Source: JAGXTF01 sp038317095 | Lineage (GTDB): Bacteria > Bacteroidota > Bacteroidia > NS11-12g > UBA955 | Length of the DNA stretch: 64,000 bases | Assembly (NCBI GenBank): GCA_038317095.1 | Contig: JBBQBB010000005.1 | Span: 1-64,000, forward strand | Direction: 5' to 3' | Part shown: positions 17,247 to 25,022 of the stretch, piece after piece | Numbering within the stretch: position 1 is the first letter of the stretch | How the letters are laid out: each line of letters begins with the position of its first letter | Translations under genes and position numbers: made by a program | The notes under the pieces: generated by a model | What the model was told of the DNA's origin: nothing | Seen by the model: only the letters and a program-made list of their open reading frames with translations | Databases searched by the model: none

Positions 17247-19730
17247 TTAAAATTCTATGTGAATGCGTAAATTCAACCTTCTTCCGGTGAGGTATTCTGG
17301 GACACCGTACGTATTGTTGGCAATGTCCTTTACCCAACTGTATGCAATTACATTGTTAATAGCCAATATGTTAAAAACCTCCAAAGCAACCCAAGCCTGT
17401 TGCAATTTAGAGAAGGGTCCTTTCAAATATTTGCGGTTTGCTTTTTCCCCTACAAATACTTTGCTTATGCCTAAATCTAGTCTGCGATAAGGGGGGACTG
17501 CACTCGGCGTGGCAGAGTACCTGGCTTTTCCGTTCAAAAAGTATGGGGTCCCTGTGCCAATGAGTAAATTTAAATTCATGCGAATGGAAGAATTGCCAGG
17601 CAATTGGTCCTGAAAAACCGCTGCAAAATTTACCCTTCGGTCTGTAGGTCTGCGAAGCCATGCACTCGTAACTGTTTTGTTCAGTTCGTTTTGATAGGTG
17701 ATTTTTTCTTTGGTTTGTAAAACACTTAATGTAAACCAACTTTCAAGTCCTTTGATAAATTCGCCGTTGATGCGGTTATCCACCCCCCAAGCATATCCTT
17801 GGCTATTGTTGTTTGCATAATAACGAATGCGAATGTTGTCATACAAATACGGGTCAAGGTTCTTCATTGTTTTGTAATAACCCTCCGTTGTGAATTTGAA
17901 ACGGCGGTCCCACAAGTTAAAATAGCGGTCAGTACCTGCCACAAAATGCCATGACTCCTGTGCCTTAAAATTTTTATTCAGTTTGCCATCGAAACCACGC
18001 AATTCGCGGTAAAATCCAGGTTGATAGTAACCACCTGCCGATAATCGAACTACATAATCGTTTTTCTTTAAACTATCCGGCAAGAATTTATTACGGAGTC
18101 TATTGGGTTCCCAACTCAAACTAGCCCTAGGAGTGGCTATTAATTGGTTGGACACCTGCCACCAATGGGCTCGAACACCATAAGTCAACAACAAGTTATT
18201 GCGGTAACTTAGCCTTTGGCGATTTTGAAGAAAACCTTGCACCCTGAAACTTTGCAAACTATTTTTCGAAAAAACCAAATCGTCTAAAACGATACTATCT
18301 GTAGCATGGCCAAAAGGTGGGATGTTGTAGCCCGCTGAATCGTTGTATCTCCATTCTCTATAAACATCATTTATGCTTTCATAATTTACGCGAAACCCGT
18401 ATTTAGAAATATTTCTGGATTTGGAACTGCCAAAAGTACCAATATGCGAAAAGTTATAAATTTTAGTTTGCAATCTGTTTCTGCCGTGGTCTAAAAAATA
18501 ACCATAGCCTAATGTTTTTAAGGGTTTTCCTAAATTTTTGCTTCCAATATCACGGTCCAATTCATTTAAATTATAGGCACCTTCTACATCGAAATATTCT
18601 TGTTCGTTGGTTCCTGTGGCTGCAAAAATCCATTTCAGCTCTTTCCAGGGTTTGATTTGTTTTTTTACGGTAATGGCGCCCATGGCATAGTCGTAGCGCA
18701 TGTTTTCGGCTCCGGCCATAAACACTTGCAATTGGTACGCTTGGGAAACGGTACCAAATTCGGTGCTGCGACTGGTAGGGTATAGGCTATACCGGTTGGC
18801 CGCAATGTTACCCAAAAATTCTATGGACCATTTTTTTGTAATGTCATAGTGAATGAGAGTTTGGAAATCGCCAAAATTCATACGGTAGGCACCGTTGATA
18901 TCCAAACTGCGGGTGAGCAAACTGTTGGTAAAATAGCGCATGCCAGCAATGTATGAGAAACGCTTTTTCTTATCCATGATAGACAAGGTGTTTAGCATTA
19001 GGCTGGCGTTGGCACTTACGTGTAAAGTATCTGGTCGTTTGTAGGCAACATCCAATACTGAACTCATTTTATCTCCATATTGCGCTTCAAAACCTCCCGC
19101 ACTAAATTTGAGTGATTTCACCATATCCGCATTTAAAAAACTCAATCCTTCTTGTTGTCCACTATGGATAATTTGGGGCCGGTAAATTTCAATGTCGTTT
19201 ACGTAAATTAAATTTTCATCAAAGTTCCCCCCACGTACGTTGTATTGGGATGAAAGTTCATTTCCACTGCTTACCCCGCCTAATGATTTGATGATGGATT
19301 CAATACCCCCGCCAATGGTAGGCACCTGCTGAAAGCCTTGCGGAAGAAGTTCAACAATATTTACACCTGGCCCACTGCCAATTTCAATTTCAACGATGAA
19401 GGAGGGTTTGATTTGCATTCCTTGGCCTCGAAAAATGGTATCAATTGTTATTAATTTGCTGGGAGAATTGAATATACGGTAGCCAAAAACTTTATTGTCA
19501 CCTGTAAAGCCCACAAAAGAAAAAGAATCTAATTCAGGGATTAAGAAGCTAAATTTACCAGCAGAATCTGTAACAGCAAGGTTGTCTCCATAGCCTTTGT
19601 GCACTTCAACGCCTTTTATAGGTTTGCCATTTTTTTCAAGCAAAACCCCATGAAAACGAGACTGAGCTTGCAAGAACAAGGGCAGCAAAAGCGAGAGAAT
19701 GAGGACAGGGCGCAGAAACACTTTCACCAA
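17247..19730 (-). CDS. TonB-dependent outer-membrane receptor with carboxypeptidase-like N-terminal domain
   Basis: 827 residues: signal peptide (MVKVFLRPVLILSLLLPLFLQAQ), a CarboxypepD_reg-like domain (~24-105; FHGVLLEKNGKPIKGVEVHKG, VTDSAGKFSF), a plug (~125-235; GGGIESIIKSLGG, QYNVRGGNFDENLIYVNDIEIYRP) and a large barrel that ends in the aromatic LRIHIEF. No classic TonB box was picked out. The substrate is unknown: there is no SusD-like gene next to it, so it is not a standard glycan-utilisation pair. It lies 9 bases after rpe on the same strand and is probably co-transcribed with it. The length is typical of mid-sized Bacteroidota receptors. Confidence 0.92.
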   Translation of the reverse strand: MVKVFLRPVLILSLLLPLFLQAQSRFHGVLLEKNGKPIKGVEVHKGYGDNLAVTDSAGKFSFLIPELDSFSFVGFTGDNKVFGYRIFNSPSKLITIDTIFRGQGMQIKPSFIVEIEIGSGPGVNIVELLPQGFQQVPTIGGGIESIIKSLGGVSSGNELSSQYNVRGGNFDENLIYVNDIEIYRPQIIHSGQQEGLSFLNADMVKSLKFSAGGFEAQYGDKMSSVLDVAYKRPDTLHVSANASLMLNTLSIMDKKKRFSYIAGMRYFTNSLLTRSLDINGAYRMNFGDFQTLIHYDITKKWSIEFLGNIAANRYSLYPTSRSTEFGTVSQAYQLQVFMAGAENMRYDYAMGAITVKKQIKPWKELKWIFAATGTNEQEYFDVEGAYNLNELDRDIGSKNLGKPLKTLGYGYFLDHGRNRLQTKIYNFSHIGTFGSSKSRNISKYGFRVNYESINDVYREWRYNDSAGYNIPPFGHATDSIVLDDLVFSKNSLQSFRVQGFLQNRQRLSYRNNLLLTYGVRAHWWQVSNQLIATPRASLSWEPNRLRNKFLPDSLKKNDYVVRLSAGGYYQPGFYRELRGFDGKLNKNFKAQESWHFVAGTDRYFNLWDRRFKFTTEGYYKTMKNLDPYLYDNIRIRYYANNNSQGYAWGVDNRINGEFIKGLESWFTLSVLQTKEKITYQNELNKTVTSAWLRRPTDRRVNFAAVFQDQLPGNSSIRMNLNLLIGTGTPYFLNGKARYSATPSAVPPYRRLDLGISKVFVGEKANRKYLKGPFSKLQQAWVALEVFNILAINNVIAYSWVKDIANNTYGVPEYLTGRRLNLRIHIEF

Positions 19731-19739
19731 TAACGAAGA

Positions 19740-20414
19740 TCAGGCTGAAATCGTGTCAGCAGAGGTTAATTTTTTCAATTGTGTAATGGTATCCATTGGA
19801 TTTGATGAACTAAAAACTGTGTTTCCTGCTACCAAAACATCAGCACCAGCAGCTACCAATTTTGAAGCATTGTGTATGGTTACACCGCCATCTATTTCAA
19901 TCAAGGCAGGACTGTTTTTTCGCAGAATGAGTTCTTTTAGCTCTTTTACTTTGGCAAATGTGTTTTCAATAAATTTTTGCCCACCAAAGCCAGGGTTTAC
20001 ACTCATAACACAGATTAAATCTGCGTCTTCAATTATGTCGGTAAGAAAATGCGCAGGGGTATGCGGATTTAGAGCAATCCCTGCTTTCATCCCTTGCTTT
20101 CTTATCTCTGCTAACGTACGATGAAGGTGCGTACAGGCTTCAAAATGGACTGATAATACATTTGCTCCTACTTCGGCAAAAGTAGAAATATACCTATCTG
20201 GATCTACAATCATTAAATGCACATCTAGGGGTTTTGTGGCGTTTTTGGCAATTGCTTTTACGACCGGAAAACCAAAAGAGATGTTAGGTACAAAAACACC
20301 GTCCATGATATCTACATGGAACCAATCGGCGTTGCTACTGTTGATCATTTCTACATCACGTTGTAGGTTGCCAAAATCGGCAGAAAGTATGGACGGGGCA
20401 ATAAGCACAGACAT
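19740..20414 (-). CDS. rpe: Ribulose-phosphate 3-epimerase
   Basis: 224-residue TIM-barrel enzyme that interconverts ribulose-5-phosphate and xylulose-5-phosphate in the pentose-phosphate pathway. Motifs: APSILSADFGNL at the N-terminus, FHVDIMDGVFVPNISFG (metal and catalytic Asp), LDVHLMIVDPDRYI (metal His), VMSVNPGFGGQKFI, and EIDGGVTIHNASKLVAAGADVLVAGNTVF with the catalytic Asp and phosphate loop. Full length. It starts at ATG 20414, preceded by a clear -7 element, and is followed after 9 bases by the TonB receptor gene. Confidence 0.97.
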   Translation of the reverse strand: MSVLIAPSILSADFGNLQRDVEMINSSNADWFHVDIMDGVFVPNISFGFPVVKAIAKNATKPLDVHLMIVDPDRYISTFAEVGANVLSVHFEACTHLHRTLAEIRKQGMKAGIALNPHTPAHFLTDIIEDADLICVMSVNPGFGGQKFIENTFAKVKELKELILRKNSPALIEIDGGVTIHNASKLVAAGADVLVAGNTVFSSSNPMDTITQLKKLTSADTISA

Positions 20415-20418
20415 GGGG

Positions 20419-20426
20419 CAAAGTTA
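20419..20426 (-). promoter_or_regulatory. -7 promoter element (TAACTTTG) of rpe
   Basis: On the minus strand TAACTTTG ends 4 bases before the rpe ATG, so it probably drives rpe and the TonB receptor gene. Confidence 0.5.
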
Positions 20427-20511
20427 AGGTTTTGGACCACAGTATTTTGTGTATTTCTGATGAAGTTCAATGAAACTGGAATGGAAAATGCAGATTTTGC
20501 ACGAACTATCT

Positions 20512-20519
20512 TATTTTTG
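20512..20519 (+). promoter_or_regulatory. -7 promoter element (TATTTTTG) upstream of the gene at 20531
   Basis: TATTTTTG ends 11 bases before the ATG at 20531. Confidence 0.45.
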
Positions 20520-20530
20520 AATTTACTACC

Positions 20531-21361
20531 ATGCGAATCGCAAGGAATTTTTTACCTATAATTGCTATACCCATTATCGCATTTGCTTTTGAATTGCCGG
20601 TCATGTTTGGAGATGCTGCAATCCACTTTGGTGCAACTGAAATGGTGAGTTTAACCCAGGATTTGCAAAAAATAGATAAAGAAAAAATTTACCCTGAATG
20701 TCCGGACCATTTGTATACCTACAAAACATTTTTGGATTCTATGACAGGTCGCAGTCTGAAATTGAGACTGTTTTACAACAAATTTGGACTGGGAAAGTTT
20801 GTGGCCAATGCGTTGGACTTTATCCCGGATGGCAGAGAAACTGAAATGGACGTCGAATTGGGTCGTCATTTTTTACAATTTGAATCCACAAATTTCGAAA
20901 AGTACTTAAAAAAAGCGAAACGTAAATTTTGGAAAGAAATTGCGATAGAAGCAAAAGTAAAAAAAATTCCAATTTCCCAAATCAAAAAGGAGTATAAAGA
21001 ACTGTTGAAATTTGAAAGTGAATTGATTGAAGATTTGCTTAAAATGAATGACAATGATCTGCTGCAATTGACCCTGATGTTTAATGAACCTTATTATTCT
21101 GATTATCGTTATTGGAGTGGAGAAACAGATTATGGCAATGACTCCCTTATTTCATATAGAAAGCGTGTCAATAATTTTATGCAATCTATGGCAAACATGT
21201 ATAAATGGAAAACGAGACTTTTTGTAATGCAAGCCAATGGCGAAAATGGCATGGATTACGGGTGGTATTTAAATATTAGTACTATGGTAAAATATGATTT
21301 TGGAAAAAGTGAAAGGGCCGTATTGTTGAGGTTAAAAAAGACAATTGAAATGTTAGAATAA
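20531..21361 (+). CDS. Hypothetical exported or membrane-anchored protein
   Basis: 276 residues. An N-terminal hydrophobic segment (ARNFLPIIAIPIIAFAFELPVMFG) looks like a signal peptide or anchor. The rest is mostly helical and charged, with a Lys-rich stretch (YLKKAKRKFWKEIAIEAKVKK) and a more conserved-looking C-terminal part (PYYSDYRYWSGETDYGNDSLISYRKRVNNFMQSM, ENGMDYGWYLN). No family, catalytic motif or repeat was recognised. It is monocistronic with its own promoter element and convergent with folP. Codon use fits the genome. Confidence 0.65.
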   Translation: MRIARNFLPIIAIPIIAFAFELPVMFGDAAIHFGATEMVSLTQDLQKIDKEKIYPECPDHLYTYKTFLDSMTGRSLKLRLFYNKFGLGKFVANALDFIPDGRETEMDVELGRHFLQFESTNFEKYLKKAKRKFWKEIAIEAKVKKIPISQIKKEYKELLKFESELIEDLLKMNDNDLLQLTLMFNEPYYSDYRYWSGETDYGNDSLISYRKRVNNFMQSMANMYKWKTRLFVMQANGENGMDYGWYLNISTMVKYDFGKSERAVLLRLKKTIEMLE

Positions 21362-21400
21362 AAATATATTTGAATTAAAAAATCTATAGTTTAAATTAAA

Positions 21401-22225
21401 TTAAGCCATCATATTTTTATACAATGTTATACATTCTGCCGCTTCTTTTACATCGTGTACCCTAAGTATATTTGCTCCTTTAATCAATCCTGCCATATGC
21501 AATGCCGTCGTTCCGTTGAGTGCATTTTCTGCAGAAATATTCAATGCTTTTTGTATCATTCCTTTGCGAGAAATGCCAATTAAAATAGGACGATTAAAAA
21601 TTTCAAAAGTGGAAATATTTTTAAACAATAAATAGTTGTGCTCTGTGGTTTTACCGAATCCAAAGCCCGGGTCTATAATCCAATCATAAACTCCAAAAGA
21701 ATCTAATTGCTTTTTTTTATTTAAAAAATACTGCACTACTTCTGTAACCACATTTTGATATTCTGGTTTATGCTGCATTGTTTCGGGTTGCCCTTTTTTG
21801 TGCATGGCAATATATGGAACCTGCAATTTGGCAATCAAGGTTAACATGTTTGGGTCGTCGTCGCCTGCCGAAATATCGTTTACCATGTCGGCGCCTGATA
21901 GAACTGCAAGATTAGCTACTTGGGCATGGTATGTGTCGATACTAATCCAAGCTTCAGGAAATGCTTTTTTTACTGCCTCCACGGCTGGAATTGCCCTTTC
22001 TGCTTCAAATGTGCTTCCTATTTGTTCTGCACCGGGCCTAGTGCTCTGCCCGCCAATGTCCAAAATGGAAGCGCCTTGCTCTAACATTAAACCTGCTTTA
22101 TCTACAATTTCGGTCAAATCCACTCGACTTTTCTCGAAAAATGAATCATTGGTGGCATTGAGAATCCCCATAATTATGGGTTGATCCAAAACAAAAAGTC
22201 TGCCTTTTGAATTCAGCGTATACAT
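21401..22225 (-). CDS. folP: Dihydropteroate synthase
   Basis: 274-residue TIM-barrel enzyme that joins pABA to hydroxymethyl-dihydropterin pyrophosphate in folate synthesis; it is the sulfonamide target. Motifs in order: MGILNATNDSFF, ILDIGGQSTRPGAEQIG, WISIDTYHAQVA, DMVNDISAG, DWIIDPGFGFGKTTEHNYLL, ILIGISRKGMIQKAL and ILRVHDVKEA. GGQSTRPGA has Gln where many homologues have Glu. Full length. The start at 22225 borders the repeat island directly: the first repeat copy begins 4 bases upstream. folC of the same pathway lies elsewhere in the window. Confidence 0.95.
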   Translation of the reverse strand: MYTLNSKGRLFVLDQPIIMGILNATNDSFFEKSRVDLTEIVDKAGLMLEQGASILDIGGQSTRPGAEQIGSTFEAERAIPAVEAVKKAFPEAWISIDTYHAQVANLAVLSGADMVNDISAGDDDPNMLTLIAKLQVPYIAMHKKGQPETMQHKPEYQNVVTEVVQYFLNKKKQLDSFGVYDWIIDPGFGFGKTTEHNYLLFKNISTFEIFNRPILIGISRKGMIQKALNISAENALNGTTALHMAGLIKGANILRVHDVKEAAECITLYKNMMA

Positions 22226-22228
22226 TGG

Positions 22229-22345
22229 TGGCGCGAATTACACGAATTACCACGAATTATTTTGCTTTTAGCTTCAGATGTTGCCTAAAAGATTGCCACG
22301 AATTACACGAATTGCCACGAATTATTTTGCTTTTTGTCGAAAATA
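22229..22345. repeat. Repeat block A: two copies of the CACGAATTACACGAATT element
   Basis: Two imperfect copies of the same unit seen in block B (22916-23240), one starting near 22231 and one at 22293. Each contains short ACGAATT direct repeats followed by an ATTTTGCTTTT tail. The block begins 3 bases upstream of folP and is separated from block B by the GxxExxY gene. Confidence 0.85.
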
Positions 22346-22376
22346 GTACTTTGTCAGAAGCCATGAATTATTCGCT

Positions 22377-22407
22377 TCCTTAGTGAAAATTAGAGTAATT
22401 AGTGGCT
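22377..22407. repeat. 31-bp direct repeat, copy 1 (ends in GTAATTAGTGGCT)
   Basis: A 31-base sequence beginning TCCTTAGTGAAAATTAGAG, present identically at 23241-23271 and with a few changes at 23319-23349. The first two copies bracket the GxxExxY gene and block B. Confidence 0.85.
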
Positions 22408-22519
22408 TAACTATGAACGAATGAAGCTCGACAATAGAAAGAATCCATTTGCATTTTTAGTTCAAATTAGTGGCTTTTTAACCGCAAAGTATTAAACATT
22501 TTTATATGTCGGAATGAAT

Positions 22520-22894
22520 TTAGAATACAAATCGTTTGGTTTCAAGTGATTTTCCAGAAAAATTTGCAAGGATACCCAATTGATTGCCCGAAACTTTTAA
22601 ATAGTTAATTAATTGTGAGGTAAAAACTTTAGGTAGGTTTTCTTGTGCTTTTATTTCAAGAATTATTGAATCCATTACTACAAAATCAGCGTAGAACTTA
22701 TGTTTTAAAACGATCCCCTTATACTCAACGTCATATTGCTTTTCACGTTCAAAAGGTATTCGATTTGTTCTAAATTCATATTCGATGGCATCTTTATAAA
22801 CTATCTCCAAAAAACCGGGTCCAAGTTCTCGATGTACCTCCATCAAAATACCGTTGATTTGGTAAAATTCTTCCTTAAATATTAAATCATACAT
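22520..22894 (-). CDS. GxxExxY protein (PD-(D/E)XK nuclease-like)
   Basis: 124-residue protein of the GxxExxY family (named for its motif, here G27-F-L-E30-I-V-Y33). It has a likely PD-(D/E)XK core: Asp70 in FYADFVV and E80-x-K82 in LEIKAQENL, followed by the usual QLINYLKVSGNQLGILANFS. The fold suggests a nuclease, but activity of the family is unproven as far as I know. It is flanked on both sides by 51-bp-type repeats and 31-bp direct repeats. Such genes commonly occur in multiple dispersed copies, so an association with repeat spread is possible. The start is ATG 22894, 22 bases from block B. Confidence 0.88.
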   Translation of the reverse strand: MYDLIFKEEFYQINGILMEVHRELGPGFLEIVYKDAIEYEFRTNRIPFEREKQYDVEYKGIVLKHKFYADFVVMDSIILEIKAQENLPKVFTSQLINYLKVSGNQLGILANFSGKSLETKRFVF

Positions 22895-22915
22895 TTGGTT
22901 GCGAATTAAGAATAG

Positions 22916-23240
22916 TTGCCACGAATTACACGAATTGCCACGAATTGTTTTGCTTTTGGTAAAAGATTGCTACGAATTACACGAATTTCCACGAATTGTT
23001 TTGCTTTTGGTAAAAGGTTGCCACGAATTGTTTTGCTTTTGGTAATAGATTGCCACGAATTACACGAATTTCCACGAATTATTTTGCTTTTTGTAAAAAA
23101 TTGCCACGAATTACACGAATTTCCACGAATTATTTTGCTTTTGGTAAAAGGTTGCCACGAATTACACGAATTACCACGAATTATTTTGCTTTTGGTAAAA
23201 GATTGCCACGAATTGCACGAATTGCCACGAATTGTTAGCA
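22916..23240. repeat. Repeat block B: seven tandem copies of a 51-bp unit
   Basis: Units start at 22916, 22967, 23018, 23050, 23101, 23152 and 23203. All steps are 51 bases except 23018 to 23050 (32 bases, one unit with a 19-base deletion). Each unit begins TTGCCACGAATTACACGAAT, continues with a third ACGAATT, then ATTTTGCTTTTGGTAAAAG. Because 51 is a multiple of 3, both strands stay open and give false reading frames of a 17-residue repeat. Units differ by point changes only, with no unique spacers. Confidence 0.92.
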
Positions 23241-23271
23241 TCCTTAGTGAAAATTAGAGTAATTAGTGGCT
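23241..23271. repeat. 31-bp direct repeat, copy 2
   Basis: Identical over 31 bases to 22377-22407. It abuts the end of block B. Confidence 0.85.
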
Positions 23272-23318
23272 AAACAGTCAATGAATCACCCAAATATCAG
23301 GGACAGTATCCATTAACA

Positions 23319-23349
23319 TCCTTAGTGCAGATTAGCGTAATTAGTGGCT
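23319..23349. repeat. 31-bp direct repeat, copy 3 (diverged)
   Basis: Same element with changes in the middle (TGCAGATTAGCG in place of TGAAAATTAGAG). It lies 38 bases before the fumC stop codon. Confidence 0.75.
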
Positions 23350-23386
23350 CACAATTCGTCGGATTTAGTTCAATGAATGCTTTTTC

Positions 23387-24799
23387 TCACTTCACACTGT
23401 CATCCGGATTACCCACCATATCGCCTGGAACTACCCATTGGTCGAACTGCTCTGCCGTGAGTAAACCCAATTTTATGGCAGTTTCTTTTAGGGTGCTGTT
23501 TTCTTTATGTGCGGTTTTGGCAATTTTTGCGGCATTCTCATACCCAATATGCGTGTTCAATGCCGTTACCAACATCAAACTTTGGTCTACCAAACGCTTG
23601 ATATTATCCACATTGGCTGTAATTCCTTGGGCGCAATTGGTGTCGAAGGACAAACAGGCTTGACCCAACAATCTGGCGCTTTGCAGCAAATTTGCAGCAA
23701 TAACGGGTTTGTAAACGTTCAATTCAAAATGACCCTGGGAACCTGCGAATGTAACCGTTACATCATTTCCCATAACTTGGGCACAAACCATCGTCAAAGC
23801 TTCTGGCTGGGTAGGATTCACCTTACCTGGCATGATAGAAGATCCCGGTTCATTTTCAGGGATACTGATTTCTCCAATTCCACTGCGGGGTCCGCTGCTA
23901 AGCATGCGAATGTCGTTGGCAATTTTAAATGCACTTACAGCGCAACGTTTGATGGCTCCGTGCAATTCCACCATGGCATCATGTGCAGCTAGTGCTTCAA
24001 ATTTGTTTACGGCTGTTACCAGAGGCAAACCTGTTTCAGTAGCTATCAATTGAGCTACCAATTCTGAATAACCTTTGGGAGTATTCAAACCAGTGCCAAC
24101 AGCCGTTCCACCCAAAGCCAATTCGCGCGCTGGAACCATCGCGCGGTTTAATGCGCCAATTCCATTTTCAAGTTGCGCAACATATCCACTAAATTCTTGC
24201 CCCAAGGTGAGGGGAGTGGCATCCATAAAATGCGTACGACCTATTTTTACGATGTTTTTGAATTCACGGGCCTTGTGTTTTAATGTTGTTTTTAAAGCTT
24301 GCAATCCAGGAAGGGTATAATCTACGACTTGCTGAAAAACAGCAATGCTCATGGCAGTCGGAAAAGTGTCGTTGCTGCTTTGCGATTTGTTTACATCGTC
24401 ATTTGGATGCAATTCTTTGTTTTCATCGGTAAGTTTACCTCCTTTTAATACATGGGCTCTGTTGGCGATCACCTCGTTTAAATTCATATTGCTTTGGGTG
24501 CCACTGCCTGTTTGCCATATAACCAAAGGAAATTCCTTGTCTAATTTTCCTTCAATGATTTCATCGCAAACTTCGCATATAAGATCTTTTTTATCTTCGC
24601 TAAGCACGCCCAATTGGTGATTTGCCATGGCAGCGCACTTTTTTAGTACACCAAAGGCACGAATAATCTCCACAGGCATACTGCCTTCCGGACCGATTTT
24701 AAAGTTGTTGCGGCTGCGTTCGGTTTGTGCGCCCCAGTAGTGTTCGGCGGGTACTTTTACCTCGCCCATGGTATCGTGTTCTATGCGGAAGTCTGCCAT
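23387..24799 (-). CDS. fumC: Class II fumarate hydratase
   Basis: 470-residue cytoplasmic TCA-cycle enzyme that converts fumarate to malate. Seen: the N-terminus RIEHDTMGEVKVPAEHYWGAQTERS, TGSGTQSNMNLNEVIANRA, the HPNDDVNKSQSSNDTFPTAM substrate site, the IGRTHFMDATPLTLGQE segment with the catalytic His, and the family signature GSSIMPGKVNPTQPEA. Start taken at ATG 24799 (MADFRIEH); a 16-residue upstream extension is not conserved in character. The C-terminus (QFDQWVVPGDMVGNPDD) is typical. It pairs functionally with the malic enzyme at 29.4 kb. Confidence 0.96.
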   Translation of the reverse strand: MADFRIEHDTMGEVKVPAEHYWGAQTERSRNNFKIGPEGSMPVEIIRAFGVLKKCAAMANHQLGVLSEDKKDLICEVCDEIIEGKLDKEFPLVIWQTGSGTQSNMNLNEVIANRAHVLKGGKLTDENKELHPNDDVNKSQSSNDTFPTAMSIAVFQQVVDYTLPGLQALKTTLKHKAREFKNIVKIGRTHFMDATPLTLGQEFSGYVAQLENGIGALNRAMVPARELALGGTAVGTGLNTPKGYSELVAQLIATETGLPLVTAVNKFEALAAHDAMVELHGAIKRCAVSAFKIANDIRMLSSGPRSGIGEISIPENEPGSSIMPGKVNPTQPEALTMVCAQVMGNDVTVTFAGSQGHFELNVYKPVIAANLLQSARLLGQACLSFDTNCAQGITANVDNIKRLVDQSLMLVTALNTHIGYENAAKIAKTAHKENSTLKETAIKLGLLTAEQFDQWVVPGDMVGNPDDSVK

Positions 24800-25009
24800 C
24801 GTATTTCTTGCCGCGAAAATACTTAACTTATCGCAACGCGTTTGCAAATATTCTCTATTTTTTCGATTTGACTTTTATTCAATCAAATTTTTTAGATATT
24901 TGCCAAGTGCGAATTGCGTTTTTTAACCTTGCTTTTTCGCACCATAGAGCCAAAGGTATCCAAGCCGACTGAATGACTGGGAGTATGGTGGTTTGGTTTT
25001 AAAAACCGT

Positions 25010-25017
25010 TAACTTTG
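25010..25017 (+). promoter_or_regulatory. -7 promoter element (TAACTTTG) of the T9SS esterase gene
   Basis: TAACTTTG ends 5 bases before the ATG at 25023, which supports that start over the TTG at 24993. Confidence 0.5.
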
Positions 25018-25022
25018 CAAGT

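Noticed and set aside
22916..23240. CRISPR array
   Set aside because: Units are tandem and nearly identical over their full 51 bases; there are no unique spacers of constant length and no cas genes nearby.
22906..23241. Minus-strand open frame of about 111 codons with a 17-residue repeat
   Set aside because: It is the translation of the 51-bp DNA repeats; the plus strand (22916-23257) is equally open, which shows that the frame follows from the period, not from coding.
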